A DNA stretch of 64,000 bases, taken from positions 1,488,001-1,552,000 of the forward strand of contig CBDDHT010000004.1 of assembly GCA_965228615.1 (NCBI GenBank), given 5' to 3'. Made by a program: the position numbers and the translations under genes. Shown piece by piece: positions 1 through 8,884 of the stretch (its first letter is position 1; each line of letters begins with the position of its first letter). Source of the DNA: CBDDHT01 sp965228615 (GTDB taxonomy: Bacteria; Pseudomonadota; Alphaproteobacteria; Rhizobiales; Methyloligellaceae). The notes under the pieces were generated by a model. The model did not search any database, was not told the origin of the DNA, and saw only the letters and a list, made by a program, of their open reading frames with translations.

Positions 1-1187
1 TCGTCGAGCGCATCGCGGCTCTGGTCGACATAGCCGAGCTTAACGGTGTCGCCGACGCGAATGGATCCGTCGTCCACTTCTTCCTGTCCTGTGATCATGC
101 GGAACAATGTGGTCTTGCCAGCACCGTTGGGGCCAATGACGCCGACAATACCGCCCGGTGGCAACTTGAAGGACAAATCCTCGATGAGCAGCTTATCCTC
201 GAATCCTTTGTCCAAATCTTCGGCCTCGATCACCAGATCGCCAAGGCGGGGCCCTGGAGGGATGCGAATCTGAGCCTGGCCGTTTTGCTCGCGGCCAGCC
301 GACTCCAACAGCTTGTCATAAGCCGAGACACGCGCTTTCGACTTGGCCTGGCGAGCACGCGGGCTCGCCTGGATCCACTCGAGCTCGCGCGCCAGCGTCT
401 TCTGTTTGGACTTGTCCTCGCGTTTCTCCTGCTCCAACCGCTTCTGCTTCTGCTCCAGCCAGGAGGAGTAGTTGCCCTGGTAGGGAACGCCCTGCCCTCG
501 GTCGATCTCGAGCGTCCAGGTCGTGATATTGTCGAGGAAGTAGCGATCATGCGTGACCATGATCACGCAGCCCGGATAGTTTTGGAGATAGCCCTCTAGC
601 CAAGCGACCGTTTCTGCATCGAGATGGTTTGTAGGCTCGTCGAGCAGCAGAATTTGCGGTTCGGAAAGCAGCAACCGGCATAGCGCGACACGGCGGCGCT
701 CACCACCCGACAAGGCCGTCACATCGGCGTCGCCTTCAGGGCAACGCAACGCATTCATCGACATGTCGACCTGCGCGTCGAGATCCCAGAGATTCTGCGC
801 GTCGATTTCATCCTGGAGTTTGGCCATCTCCTCCGCTGTCTCGTCGGAGTAGTTCATCGCGAGTTCGTTGTAGCGCGTCAGCAAAGCCTGCTTTTCGGCG
901 ACGCCATCCATCACATTGCCCGTGACGTCCTTGCTCTCGTCGAGTTCAGGCTCCTGGGAGAGATAGCCGACCTTGATGCCGTCGGCGGCCCATGCCTCAC
1001 CCGTAAACTCCGTGTCGATCCCTGCCATAATGCGCATAAGCGTCGATTTACCGGCGCCATTGACGCCGACGACACCGATTTTTGCGTCGGGCAAGAACGA
1101 GAGTGTGATGTCCTTCAGGACCTGCTTTCCGCCCGGATAGGTCTTACTCAGGCGCTGCATCGTGAAAACATATTGAGGATTGGCCAT
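1..1187 (-). CDS. ettA: Energy-dependent translational throttle protein EttA (3' part beyond window)
   Basis: ABC-F family ATPase that binds the ribosomal E site and gates the first steps of elongation according to ATP/ADP level. About 395 residues are visible from the start MANPQYVFTMQRL. The first ABC domain has Walker A GVNGAGKS (about residues 41-48), signature LSGGERRR and Walker B LLLDEPTNHLD; then the basic linker rich in K, R and E typical of ABC-F proteins, and a second Walker A GPNGAGKT. The gene runs off the left edge, so the second signature and Walker B are not seen. Family members are about 550 residues. The N-terminus and the arm between signature and Walker motifs fit EttA better than Uup or other ABC-F groups. 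Transcribed leftward, divergent from the DsbA-like gene. Confidence 0.95.
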   Translation of the reverse strand, partial: MANPQYVFTMQRLSKTYPGGKQVLKDITLSFLPDAKIGVVGVNGAGKSTLMRIMAGIDTEFTGEAWAADGIKVGYLSQEPELDESKDVTGNVMDGVAEKQALLTRYNELAMNYSDETAEEMAKLQDEIDAQNLWDLDAQVDMSMNALRCPEGDADVTALSGGERRRVALCRLLLSEPQILLLDEPTNHLDAETVAWLEGYLQNYPGCVIMVTHDRYFLDNITTWTLEIDRGQGVPYQGNYSSWLEQKQKRLEQEKREDKSKQKTLARELEWIQASPRARQAKSKARVSAYDKLLESAGREQNGQAQIRIPPGPRLGDLVIEAEDLDKGFEDKLLIEDLSFKLPPGGIVGVIGPNGAGKTTLFRMITGQEEVDDGSIRVGDTVKLGYVDQSRDALD

Positions 1188-1370
1188 AGAAACCCGCTGC
1201 CGATGTCAGTGTGATGGAATGAGAAGTGTCGCGGGCCTTCTATTGCAATGGCGCGGCAGACACAACCAATTGAATGGAGTGCTCCAGCGTTCCGATATGT
1301 CCCGGTCTGGCAATTTCCGTCCAAGGCCGCAATAATGCGCGCGAATTCGCTCTCTCGAGGATCTTCCCAA

Positions 1371-2030
1371 ATGGCCACTCAAGACCCCGATCAGAATATC
1401 ATGCTCTATTTCGCCGATCCCATGTGTTCCTGGTGCTGGGGATTTGCGCCGGTGATTGCCGAAGTTGCCGAACGGTTCGCAAATCAGGTCCCGATTCAGA
1501 TCGTTATGGGCGGTCTTCGTGCCGGCAACGAAAAGGCCATGACCGACGATGACAAGAAGACGATCCGCCACCATTGGGAGAATGTCGAGGCGCGATCCGG
1601 CCAATCGTTCGACTACGACTTTTTTGAGCGGGACGGCTTTGTCTATGACACCGAGCCTGCCTGCCGCGCCGTTGTTACGGCAAGAAGCTTCGATGCGGCT
1701 CTCGGCCTGCGCATGCTGAGACGTGTGAGCGAAGCATTCTATGCCCACGGCCAGGACACGACGGATCGCGACACGCTCGTCTCTCTCGCCGGCCTCGAAG
1801 GGCTCGACGTCGGCTCTTACGGGGAACGTTTCGATTCCAAAGACGCTGAAATGATCACGAAGATCGACTTTGAAATTGCCGGGCAGGTCGGCGTCACCGG
1901 CTTTCCCACACTTCTCGCCGGAAAACCGAGCGAGGGCTTCGGGATTGTCACGCAGGGCTATCAGCCTGCCGACAAGATTCTCCCGCAAATCGAAAACTGG
2001 CTGGACGACAGCGAAGCAGCGGCAGAGTAG
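1371..2030 (+). CDS. DsbA-family (FrnE-like) thiol oxidoreductase
   Basis: 219-residue protein of the DsbA/thioredoxin-like superfamily. A CSWC active-site pair sits at residues 19-22 within DPMCSWCWGF, and a cis-proline motif VTGFPTLL lies near the C-terminus, with the helical insertion between them as in DsbA-type folds. No signal peptide is seen, so it is probably cytoplasmic like FrnE-type proteins, acting as a thiol-disulfide oxidoreductase or isomerase. The ATG at 1371 was chosen because MATQDPDQN directly precedes the first strand and a CGAGG lies 10 nt upstream; the frame is open upstream with an alternative ATG at 1335. The substrate is not predictable. Confidence 0.8.
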   Translation: MATQDPDQNIMLYFADPMCSWCWGFAPVIAEVAERFANQVPIQIVMGGLRAGNEKAMTDDDKKTIRHHWENVEARSGQSFDYDFFERDGFVYDTEPACRAVVTARSFDAALGLRMLRRVSEAFYAHGQDTTDRDTLVSLAGLEGLDVGSYGERFDSKDAEMITKIDFEIAGQVGVTGFPTLLAGKPSEGFGIVTQGYQPADKILPQIENWLDDSEAAAE

Positions 2031-2070
2031 TCCGCGCCTCCGCAATCGCGCCGTTACTCCTATAGCCGCG

Positions 2071-3204
2071 CTATTGCCAGAACCTGGGTGTAAGTCGGCC
2101 TTTGATATCGGCGGCCAATTTATCGAGTGGGTTCGCATCCAACGGTTTGATCTCGCCGAGGACGGCTTCGAACGCGGGAACATTGAGCGCATCGATCTCG
2201 ATACCGCGGCACCAGCCGTTTTTGAGGAGAAACTGCCGATACTCTGCCTCTTCGGGCTTGAAGGCATGCTGGTGTGGAGCGACGCCGATCACCGGCAATC
2301 TGGCCGAGATTGCCTCAGAAAGCATGGTGCTGGAATCTTCTGTGCAGACAATGATGTCTGTTGCGCGAAAGATTTCGGTAAGTGTGCCCGGACCGGCGTT
2401 CCGATAGTCGATGAAGCGCTCAATAGCGCTTCCGTTTGCCGCCAGCTCGGCAACAGCATCGCCAACCCAGTCATCGGTACGCCGCGATGTGGAAACATGC
2501 CATTTCGTTCCCCACGCCCGGCTTATGTCTTCCAGGGCTGTAAACAGTCGCTCCCACTCGTCACGCTCATAGTGGAAGAGACCGGAATTGCCGCCGATCA
2601 GCAATCCCGCGCGCGCCGGCGGATTTGCGGCGCTGTACGCCGGAGCGTCCTTTGGACGCCCGAGTGCATCGGGATCGACCGCGCTTGGTTTCAACGTCAC
2701 AAGATGTCTCGGCCGGTTCGCGAAGCGGGCATAAGATGTCACGATCAATGTGAAGAGTTCCGGAGGCAGCGAACGCAAGGATCCGCAAAATATATTTGCC
2801 GCGCCGATTGCACGTGCGACCGCAATATTGGCAACCAGCGTTTCCCCGCCGGCGGAAATGACGATATCCGCAACATCGAGATCCGCCGCGCGCCGGCCAT
2901 AACCAAGCCACAAGATTGTCTCCGGCGGCACATTCGTGCGCGCAACGAGCCAGCGGAGAAAACGCATCGGAATGAAACGACGTCGACGCACCCAAAGCCG
3001 GGTCTCTGTCACATCCGCGATGCGTGCCATCGCCGCAACGACACCATCGGCCAAATGATAGTGGCCGGGCCGTTCGTCCGACAGCAGCAAGAGATCGATT
3101 TCCGGCCTGTCCGTCACGGCACCGCCACCATCCGAGAGACGCCGCAAATCACCACTGGACGATTGGTCGGCCTGCCGCCATATGTCGGTCCACATGCATA
3201 GCAA
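2071..3204 (-). CDS. ELM1/GtrOC1-family putative nucleoside-diphosphate-sugar epimerase (DUF1022)
   Basis: Protein of up to 377 residues resembling the 'mitochondrial fission protein ELM1' family found in many alphaproteobacteria. Visible landmarks are LLLSDERPGHYHLADG near the N-terminus, VISAGGETLVANIAVAR, a GGNSGLFHY glycosyltransferase-like loop at mid-protein, and a CTEDSSTMLSEAISARLPVIGV motif that resembles the donor-binding region of GT-B glycosyltransferases. The biochemical role of bacterial members is unsettled. The start is uncertain: the first ATG gives a polar 29-residue extension, and an internal GTG at 3117 (VTDRPEIDLLLL) begins exactly where family similarity begins. Its 5' end is 25 nt from the divergently transcribed S9 peptidase gene. 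Confidence 0.75.
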   Translation of the reverse strand: MLCMWTDIWRQADQSSSGDLRRLSDGGGAVTDRPEIDLLLLSDERPGHYHLADGVVAAMARIADVTETRLWVRRRRFIPMRFLRWLVARTNVPPETILWLGYGRRAADLDVADIVISAGGETLVANIAVARAIGAANIFCGSLRSLPPELFTLIVTSYARFANRPRHLVTLKPSAVDPDALGRPKDAPAYSAANPPARAGLLIGGNSGLFHYERDEWERLFTALEDISRAWGTKWHVSTSRRTDDWVGDAVAELAANGSAIERFIDYRNAGPGTLTEIFRATDIIVCTEDSSTMLSEAISARLPVIGVAPHQHAFKPEEAEYRQFLLKNGWCRGIEIDALNVPAFEAVLGEIKPLDANPLDKLAADIKGRLTPRFWQ

Positions 3205-3228
3205 GCCCGCGACGGAGTTTTCAGTCGA

Positions 3229-5199
3229 ATGTCAACCAAGACCATTTCCCTCATCCCGCGCCAAAAACTCTTCGGCAATCCGACGCGGGCGCAATGCCAG
3301 ATTAGCCCGGACGGCAAGCTCCTGTCCTGGCTTGCCCCACATAATGACGTACTCAACATCTGGGTCGCGCCAGTTGGGGACCTCGGTTCGGCACGCCCCG
3401 TAACCGATGATCGCGGTCGCGGCATACGCTTTTCGTTCTGGGCGCGCAACGCTTCGCATCTCCTCTACGCCCAGGATACGGCAGGCGACGAGGACTGGCA
3501 CGTCTATTCCGTCCCTGCCGAGGGCGGCAGCCCTGTCGACCTCACGCCGCTAAAAGGTATCCATGCGCAGGTTGCGGGCATGAGCTGGTCGTCGCCGACA
3601 ACGGTGATGATCAATATCAACGACCGGGACCCTCGCTGGCACGATCTCTACAAGGTCGATCTGGTGAATGGCGAACGCGAGCTTGTGTTCGAAAACGATC
3701 GGGATTTTGGCGGCGTCGCACTCGATCGCAGTCTCAATCTCCGGATCGGTGTGCGGACACTGGAGCAAGAAGGCGGGCGAGAGATTTTTAAGATCGAGGA
3801 CGGCGAGTGGGAGCCCTTCATGCGCATTGCCCATGAAGACGATCTGGCTACCGGCCTGTTCGGCTTCGACGCATCGGGCGAAGGACTTTACCTGAGAGAT
3901 TCGCGCGGGCGCGACATGGCGGCCCTCACCCGCATGACGCTGGCCACGGGCGAGACAACAATTGTTGCCGAGTCCGACCGCGCCGACATTTCCAATGTCC
4001 TCCAGCACCCGACCACCTACGAGATCGAGGCGTTCGCCGTGAACCATGAAATGCGCGAATGGACGGCGCTCGACAGCCAAGTCGGCAAGGATCTCGAATT
4101 CCTCAAATCCGAGCTTCCCGGTGAGATCGCGCTGCAAAACCGGACGAAGGAAGATAAACATTGGATCGTGGCGGCTGCGGCAGCCGAACGCCCCGAGACA
4201 TTCTATCTCTTTGATCGTGAGACCCGGTCGCTCAGCGAGCTTTTCGACAGCCGCCCGGAACTCACGGGCGAACCGCTGGTGCCTATGCATCCGGTCACGA
4301 TCTCGGCGCGTGATGGCCTGGGGTTGGTCAGCTATCTCTCCCTCCCGAAATGCAGCACGCGTGAGGGCGCATCACGCCCCGATGAGCCACGACCGATGGT
4401 TTTGCTGGTTCATGGCGGCCCGTGGGCGCGCGATGGCTATGGCTTCAACCCGGCCCATCAATGGCTTGCCGACCGTGGCTATGCGGTCCTTTCGGTGAAC
4501 TATCGGGGCTCGGTCGGTTTCGGAAAATCGTTTCTGAATGCCGCCGACCTGGAATGGGCCGGCAAGATGCATGACGATTTGATCGATGCCGTCGATTGGG
4601 CCATCGCCGAAGGGATCGCCGATCCTGACAAGATTGCCATCATGGGCGGATCCTACGGGGGCTACGCAACGCTGGTCGGCCTGACATTCACACCCGAGAA
4701 ATTTGCCTGCGGCGTCGACATTGTGGGCCCTTCGAACCTCGAGACGCTGCTTGAGACGATCCCGCCCTACTGGACGTCATTCTTCGAAACGTTCGCTCGC
4801 CGTGTGGGAGATCCCCGCACCGAAGACGGCAAAGCGCTGCTGCAGGCGCGCTCGCCGATCCACAAGGCCGATGCCATTACCAAGCCGCTGTTGATCGGAC
4901 AGGGCGCCAATGATCCCCGTGTGAAACAGGCCGAGTCGGATCAGATCGTCCAGGCAATGACCGACAAAGGACTGCCCGTCACCTACATCCTGTATCCCGA
5001 TGAAGGGCACGGATTCGCGCGGCCGGAAAACCGGATGTCCTTCCACGCTGCGGCCGAGGCCTTCCTTGCCGTCCATCTCGGTGGCGGCGCGGAGCGCTTT
5101 GGCGATGATCTCCAGGACTCCAGCCTGGAAGTTCGCCAGGGCGCAGACGACATCCCAGGCTTAAGTGAAGCGCTCGCGGCGCTGGCCGAGAAGGGATAG
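3229..5199 (+). CDS. S9-family serine peptidase (dipeptidyl/acylaminoacyl peptidase)
   Basis: 656-residue prolyl-oligopeptidase-type enzyme. The first roughly 380 residues form a beta-propeller-like region with many Trp/Asp blades; the C-terminal alpha/beta-hydrolase domain carries VLLVHGGPWARDGY, the nucleophile motif GGSYGG with Ser475, Asp562 (GANDPRV) and His594 (DEGHGF), which are the expected catalytic triad. It would hydrolyse short peptides or acylated N-termini in the cytoplasm; no signal peptide is visible. Length and domain order are normal for the family. The start ATG at 3229 leaves only 24 nt to the divergent ELM1-like gene, so the two share a very compact promoter region. Confidence 0.92.
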   Translation: MSTKTISLIPRQKLFGNPTRAQCQISPDGKLLSWLAPHNDVLNIWVAPVGDLGSARPVTDDRGRGIRFSFWARNASHLLYAQDTAGDEDWHVYSVPAEGGSPVDLTPLKGIHAQVAGMSWSSPTTVMININDRDPRWHDLYKVDLVNGERELVFENDRDFGGVALDRSLNLRIGVRTLEQEGGREIFKIEDGEWEPFMRIAHEDDLATGLFGFDASGEGLYLRDSRGRDMAALTRMTLATGETTIVAESDRADISNVLQHPTTYEIEAFAVNHEMREWTALDSQVGKDLEFLKSELPGEIALQNRTKEDKHWIVAAAAAERPETFYLFDRETRSLSELFDSRPELTGEPLVPMHPVTISARDGLGLVSYLSLPKCSTREGASRPDEPRPMVLLVHGGPWARDGYGFNPAHQWLADRGYAVLSVNYRGSVGFGKSFLNAADLEWAGKMHDDLIDAVDWAIAEGIADPDKIAIMGGSYGGYATLVGLTFTPEKFACGVDIVGPSNLETLLETIPPYWTSFFETFARRVGDPRTEDGKALLQARSPIHKADAITKPLLIGQGANDPRVKQAESDQIVQAMTDKGLPVTYILYPDEGHGFARPENRMSFHAAAEAFLAVHLGGGAERFGDDLQDSSLEVRQGADDIPGLSEALAALAEKG

Positions 5200-5300
5200 A
5201 TCTGCTGCGCTCTGATTGGCGCAGGGCCTTGACGAGCGGCGGGCTGGATGGTCTCACTATTCCTTCGCTGTTTGAGCCAAGTTTCAGGGCCTGACCCAAG

Positions 5301-5699
5301 ATGACGGAAGACACGCAACATAAAGGACTGATCCTGCAAGCCATGGTCTCCATGGGGGCCGCCGACGGTACGCTCGACAATCGCGAGCAGGAGACGATTT
5401 GCCGGATCTACCACCAGATAACGGGCAAGGAAATCGGCGAGCTTGAAGTTGCCGTGGTCGCCGATCATCGAGCCAAATCGCCAACCAAATTTTCCTCGGA
5501 GCTTGCCGTCGCCTGCCAGAGTATCGACGTAAAGGCCAAGGAGACGATTCTGCGCGCAGCCTATCTGGTCTTGTTGGCCGATGAACGCGTCTCCGCCCGC
5601 GAGCGCAAGAAGCTCAAAGACTTTGCAGCCGCGATGAAAATCCCGGAAATCCACTACAACGCCATCCTCGAAGATCTCTCATCCCTGACAGGCGAATAA
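5301..5699 (+). CDS. TerB-like domain protein
   Basis: 132-residue all-helical protein resembling TerB/DjlA N-terminal domains: QAMVSMGAADGTLDNREQETICRIY, then AAYLVLLADERVSARERKKLKDFAAAMKI. The paired acidic loops (AADGTLDNRE and ADERVSARE) are the typical metal-binding positions of TerB-like folds. There are no membrane segments or signal peptide. It ends 4 nt before the following dehydrogenase gene, so the two are probably co-transcribed. The function of stand-alone TerB-like proteins is unknown; nothing here suggests a tellurite-resistance operon. Confidence 0.7.
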   Translation: MTEDTQHKGLILQAMVSMGAADGTLDNREQETICRIYHQITGKEIGELEVAVVADHRAKSPTKFSSELAVACQSIDVKAKETILRAAYLVLLADERVSARERKKLKDFAAAMKIPEIHYNAILEDLSSLTGE

Positions 5700-5703
5700 C
5701 CGC

Positions 5704-6660
5704 GTGACAAAGAAACTTCTTCTGATCCTCTCGAAGGACGCAGACATTTACGCGCGCGCCCTTACCGATGCCGGTCTCTCCAGCAAACTCGAGATCCTGT
5801 GCGCGACGCCCGATGAGATGCCGGGAGCGGACGATCTCGCGCGCGTTGACGCCTTTGTCGGCTGGAAACCGCCAGCCGGCGCATTGGACACCATGCCCCG
5901 GCTCTCTTGGCTGCAGACACTTTCGGCAGGCGTCGATGACTGGCTGACACGGGATGATGTCAACGACCGTTTCGTCATGACGGCCGCGCAGGGCTCGCAC
6001 AGAATCCAAATGCCCGAGAACATTTTGGCGGCCCTGTTTCACCTGACGAAACCCTTCGTCCCCTTCGCGTTTGCCCAAGCCGAACGGCGCTGGGAGCGAA
6101 AGGTCTCCGAGCCACTCGCGGGCAAGACCCTCGGCATTCTGGGGCTGGGCGCCATTGGTCAGGAAGTCGCCCGCAAGGCAGAGGCGCTTGAGATCCGTGT
6201 TGTCGGAACCAAGCGCAGCCCCGGGCCGGTTGCGCATGTGGACGAAGTCCATGCACCCGATGCAACCGAGACCGTTCTTGCACAATCGGATTTTGTTTTG
6301 CTCCTGCTTCCGCTGACGGCGGAGACAGACAATTTCATGGACGCGATCCGTCTCGCCCAGATGAAGAGCAGCGCCTATCTTCTCAATTTCGGACGCGGCG
6401 CATCGGTCGTCGACGATGATCTCGTAGCTGCCGTCAAGAGCGGCACTATCGCCGGTGCTGTCCTCGACGTGTTCCGAACAGAACCGCTACCAGAGGATCA
6501 TGCCTTCTGGACAACGGAAGGTATCACGGTGCTGCCGCATCTCGGCGGTCTGCATCCCGATCGCGACACGTTGGTTGCCGAGGTCGTCGTGGAGAATGCG
6601 CGGCGCTATCTAGCAGACGAGACCATGCTCAACCTGGTCGACTTCGAACGGGGCTACTAA
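5704..6660 (+). CDS. D-2-hydroxyacid dehydrogenase (NAD-dependent)
   Basis: 318-residue member of the D-isomer-specific 2-hydroxyacid dehydrogenase family. The Rossmann motif GLGAIG is at residues 147-152, and the catalytic triad is present: Arg231 (FGRGAS), Glu260 (FRTEPLP) and His279 (LPHLGG). It would interconvert a D-2-hydroxyacid and a 2-oxoacid with NAD(P)H. Length fits the single-domain, CtBP-like GhrA/glyoxylate-type group. The gene follows the TerB-like gene by 4 nt and precedes the P5CR-like gene by 24 nt, so it sits within a likely operon of four genes ending with the amidohydrolase. The substrate cannot be read from sequence. Confidence 0.9.
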   Translation: MTKKLLLILSKDADIYARALTDAGLSSKLEILCATPDEMPGADDLARVDAFVGWKPPAGALDTMPRLSWLQTLSAGVDDWLTRDDVNDRFVMTAAQGSHRIQMPENILAALFHLTKPFVPFAFAQAERRWERKVSEPLAGKTLGILGLGAIGQEVARKAEALEIRVVGTKRSPGPVAHVDEVHAPDATETVLAQSDFVLLLLPLTAETDNFMDAIRLAQMKSSAYLLNFGRGASVVDDDLVAAVKSGTIAGAVLDVFRTEPLPEDHAFWTTEGITVLPHLGGLHPDRDTLVAEVVVENARRYLADETMLNLVDFERGY

Positions 6661-6684
6661 CCGGTCAACCCAAGAGGACGAAAC

Positions 6685-7521
6685 ATGTCGGATGCGTGTC
6701 AGGTCGGGCTCATCGGAATCGGTGCGATGGGTGGCATGCTCATCAACGCTCATTACAAATTCGGCGACCAGAACGCCTATCGGCTCAGCGCCGCCAGCCG
6801 AAACAAAGACGTCCTCGCACAACTGACCGGCGCGCATCCCGCGCTCGACATCCGGGAGCCGGCCGAAGTCGTGACGAACAGCGATCTCGTTTTCGTCTGT
6901 GTGCCACCCCTCCCCTATCTCGATATCGTGCGCGAATTGGCACCGCATTTCACAGCCGACAAGATCCTGGTTTGCATCACGAACGGCGTTCCCGTCGAAG
7001 CGGTCGGCGACCTCGTGGGAGCCCCGGTTGTCAAAGTCATCCCTTCCATGGCCCATTGCATCGGGCGCGGCGTTTCGATTGTGACTGCTGGTCCCCGCGC
7101 GTCTGAAGATGATGTCGCCAGAGTGGAGTCCTTCATTCGCCCCTTTGCCATGCCCTACCGGATGACCGAAACGGACATGCGCATTGTCTGTAATCTCACA
7201 GGGTGCGGGCCTGCGGTTTTTGCGCATTTCATGAACATCCTTGTGAGCGTCTCTGCCGACAAGGCAACGGATGTCAGCCAGGCCGATCTCTATCGGCTGG
7301 CCGGTGAGACCTTCTTCGCGACGGCCCAGCTCATCGAGAACGGCATGACACCACAGGAGATTGCGGATGAGGCTGCCACTGGTGGCGGCACGACGGAAAT
7401 GGCCCTGCAGACGCTCACCAAACCTTTGCAGTCCGCAGTCGCTGAAATGATCGCAGCGACACAAGCACGCGAAGACAGTATCCGAGCGCGTTCATCGGAA
7501 AGCCGCGACGACAAGGGATAA
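6685..7521 (+). CDS. Pyrroline-5-carboxylate reductase-like NAD(P)-dependent oxidoreductase
   Basis: 278-residue two-domain reductase. The N-terminal Rossmann motif GIGAMGG begins at residue 11, and the C-terminal dimerisation domain has the P5CR-type block GCGPAVFAHFMN followed by LAGETFFATAQLIENGMTPQEI and the GGGTTEMAL signature (canonical ProC: GGTT). This supports the P5CR superfamily, but identity to true ProC looks modest, and the neighbours (D-2-hydroxyacid dehydrogenase, amidohydrolase) suggest a catabolic imine or ketone reductase rather than proline biosynthesis. The SD GAGGACG lies just before ATG 6685. The next gene starts 6 nt after its stop, consistent with translational coupling. 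Confidence 0.78.
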   Translation: MSDACQVGLIGIGAMGGMLINAHYKFGDQNAYRLSAASRNKDVLAQLTGAHPALDIREPAEVVTNSDLVFVCVPPLPYLDIVRELAPHFTADKILVCITNGVPVEAVGDLVGAPVVKVIPSMAHCIGRGVSIVTAGPRASEDDVARVESFIRPFAMPYRMTETDMRIVCNLTGCGPAVFAHFMNILVSVSADKATDVSQADLYRLAGETFFATAQLIENGMTPQEIADEAATGGGTTEMALQTLTKPLQSAVAEMIAATQAREDSIRARSSESRDDKG

Positions 7522-7527
7522 ACACCG

Positions 7528-8550
7528 ATGGCAACGCAATCGACAAATCAGGACTGGCTCGCTCTCACCCAGGAGCAAGCCCTTGAACCCGATCTGCCGA
7601 TCTGCGACCCGCACCACCATCTCTGGACCGGACGGGTCAACAGTGTTCAGACGCAATACTTGATCGATGAATTTCGCGATGACCTTGCCGGCGGGCACAA
7701 TGTCGTGTCGACCGTCTTCATCGAATGCGGCGCTTTCTTCAAGCCGGATGGGCCGGAGGCTTTCCGGTGCATCGGCGAGACCGAGACAGTCGCCGAGATG
7801 ACCCATGCAGCAGTATCAGGCGCTGAAGGCACGACGAAGATCGCGAAAGGCATCGTCGGAACGGCTGACCTGAAGCTTGGAGACCAGGCAGCCGATATCC
7901 TCGACAGGCAAATCGAAGCCGGTCAGGGCCGCTTCAGCGGCATAAGACTCGGCGCCTTTTGGCATGAGCACGACGCCATTCGGAACCACCGAACCAATCC
8001 GCCTGCTGGATTATTGCTTCGCGACGATTTTCGCCAGGGCTTCAAACATTTGGCATCTCGGAACCTGACATTCGAAGCCTGGTGCTGCCACGAACAGATT
8101 GCCGAGGTGACGGATCTGGCGCGCGCATTCCCCGACACGACCATCATACTTGATCACTTCGGCGGACCTCTGGGCATCGGACCCTATGCGGGCAAAACGG
8201 AAGAGGTATTCGAATATTGGCGTAAGGCCATAGACGAGCTGGCCAAATGCCCGAACGTCATGGCCAAGCTTGGCGGTCTCAACATGGATATAAACGGTTT
8301 CGGCTGGGAGGACCGTCCAAAGCCTCCGACGAGCCTCGAACTGATGACCGCGACACGCCGCTATTTCGACCATACAACCGAGCGATTCGGCGTCGATCGC
8401 TGCATGTTCGAATCGAACTTCCCGGTCGATAAGCTGAGTTGCAGCTACACGGTCCTCTGGAACGCCCTCAAAAGGCTTTCGGAGAATTACTCGACTGACG
8501 AGAAAACCGCGCTGTTTCATGGCACTGCCGCGCGGGTCTATCGTCTCTAG
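7528..8550 (+). CDS. Amidohydrolase-family (TIM-barrel) hydrolase
   Basis: 340-residue protein of the amidohydrolase_2 type (2-pyrone-4,6-dicarboxylate hydrolase / L-rhamnono- or fuconolactonase-like). It starts with the family motif CDPHHHLW at residues 26-33, has LDHFGG mid-protein and MFESNFPVDK near the C-terminus, which carries the conserved acidic residue region. It probably hydrolyses a lactone or a carboxylated ring compound. It is the last gene of the probable operon beginning at 5301. Downstream there is a 334-bp gap. The specific substrate is unknown. Confidence 0.82.
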   Translation: MATQSTNQDWLALTQEQALEPDLPICDPHHHLWTGRVNSVQTQYLIDEFRDDLAGGHNVVSTVFIECGAFFKPDGPEAFRCIGETETVAEMTHAAVSGAEGTTKIAKGIVGTADLKLGDQAADILDRQIEAGQGRFSGIRLGAFWHEHDAIRNHRTNPPAGLLLRDDFRQGFKHLASRNLTFEAWCCHEQIAEVTDLARAFPDTTIILDHFGGPLGIGPYAGKTEEVFEYWRKAIDELAKCPNVMAKLGGLNMDINGFGWEDRPKPPTSLELMTATRRYFDHTTERFGVDRCMFESNFPVDKLSCSYTVLWNALKRLSENYSTDEKTALFHGTAARVYRL

Positions 8551-8884
8551 GTCATACACTCAAAAATACGAATCCATTCACCATTACTGGATGACGTCCG
8601 GTTGCCATCTGACTTGAGCCGTTCTTGGACTGGTCGTGGCACGGAGAGAAAGTGCCGCTTGCGGTTGTGTCGGACCCGCGTCCAAGGTTTTGCCTAGAGT
8701 GACAAGGTCTTGCTGCAAACACGACAATTGACCCACGTCATGGCCCTGCAACGGCGAATTTGACACTCTCACTGCGACTGCGCTGTGGATCAACCATGGT
8801 CTCTCCGCAGCCAATCCGGCCCAGGTCGAAAGAGATTCTGAATTCGGGACTGCAGCAAGCAATGGCCGGCCGGTTGCATATTGC
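8551..8884. other. Intergenic gap (334 bp)
   Basis: No credible gene: open frames here are short and lack a ribosome-binding site. It lies between the amidohydrolase stop and the cyclase start and should hold the promoter of the cyclase gene. No recognisable terminator hairpin with a T-run is seen. Confidence 0.5.

Noticed and set aside
1870..3201. 443-codon plus-strand frame opposite the ELM1-like gene
   Set aside because: Overlaps the end of the DsbA-like gene in another frame and has the Arg/Cys-rich look of a shadow.
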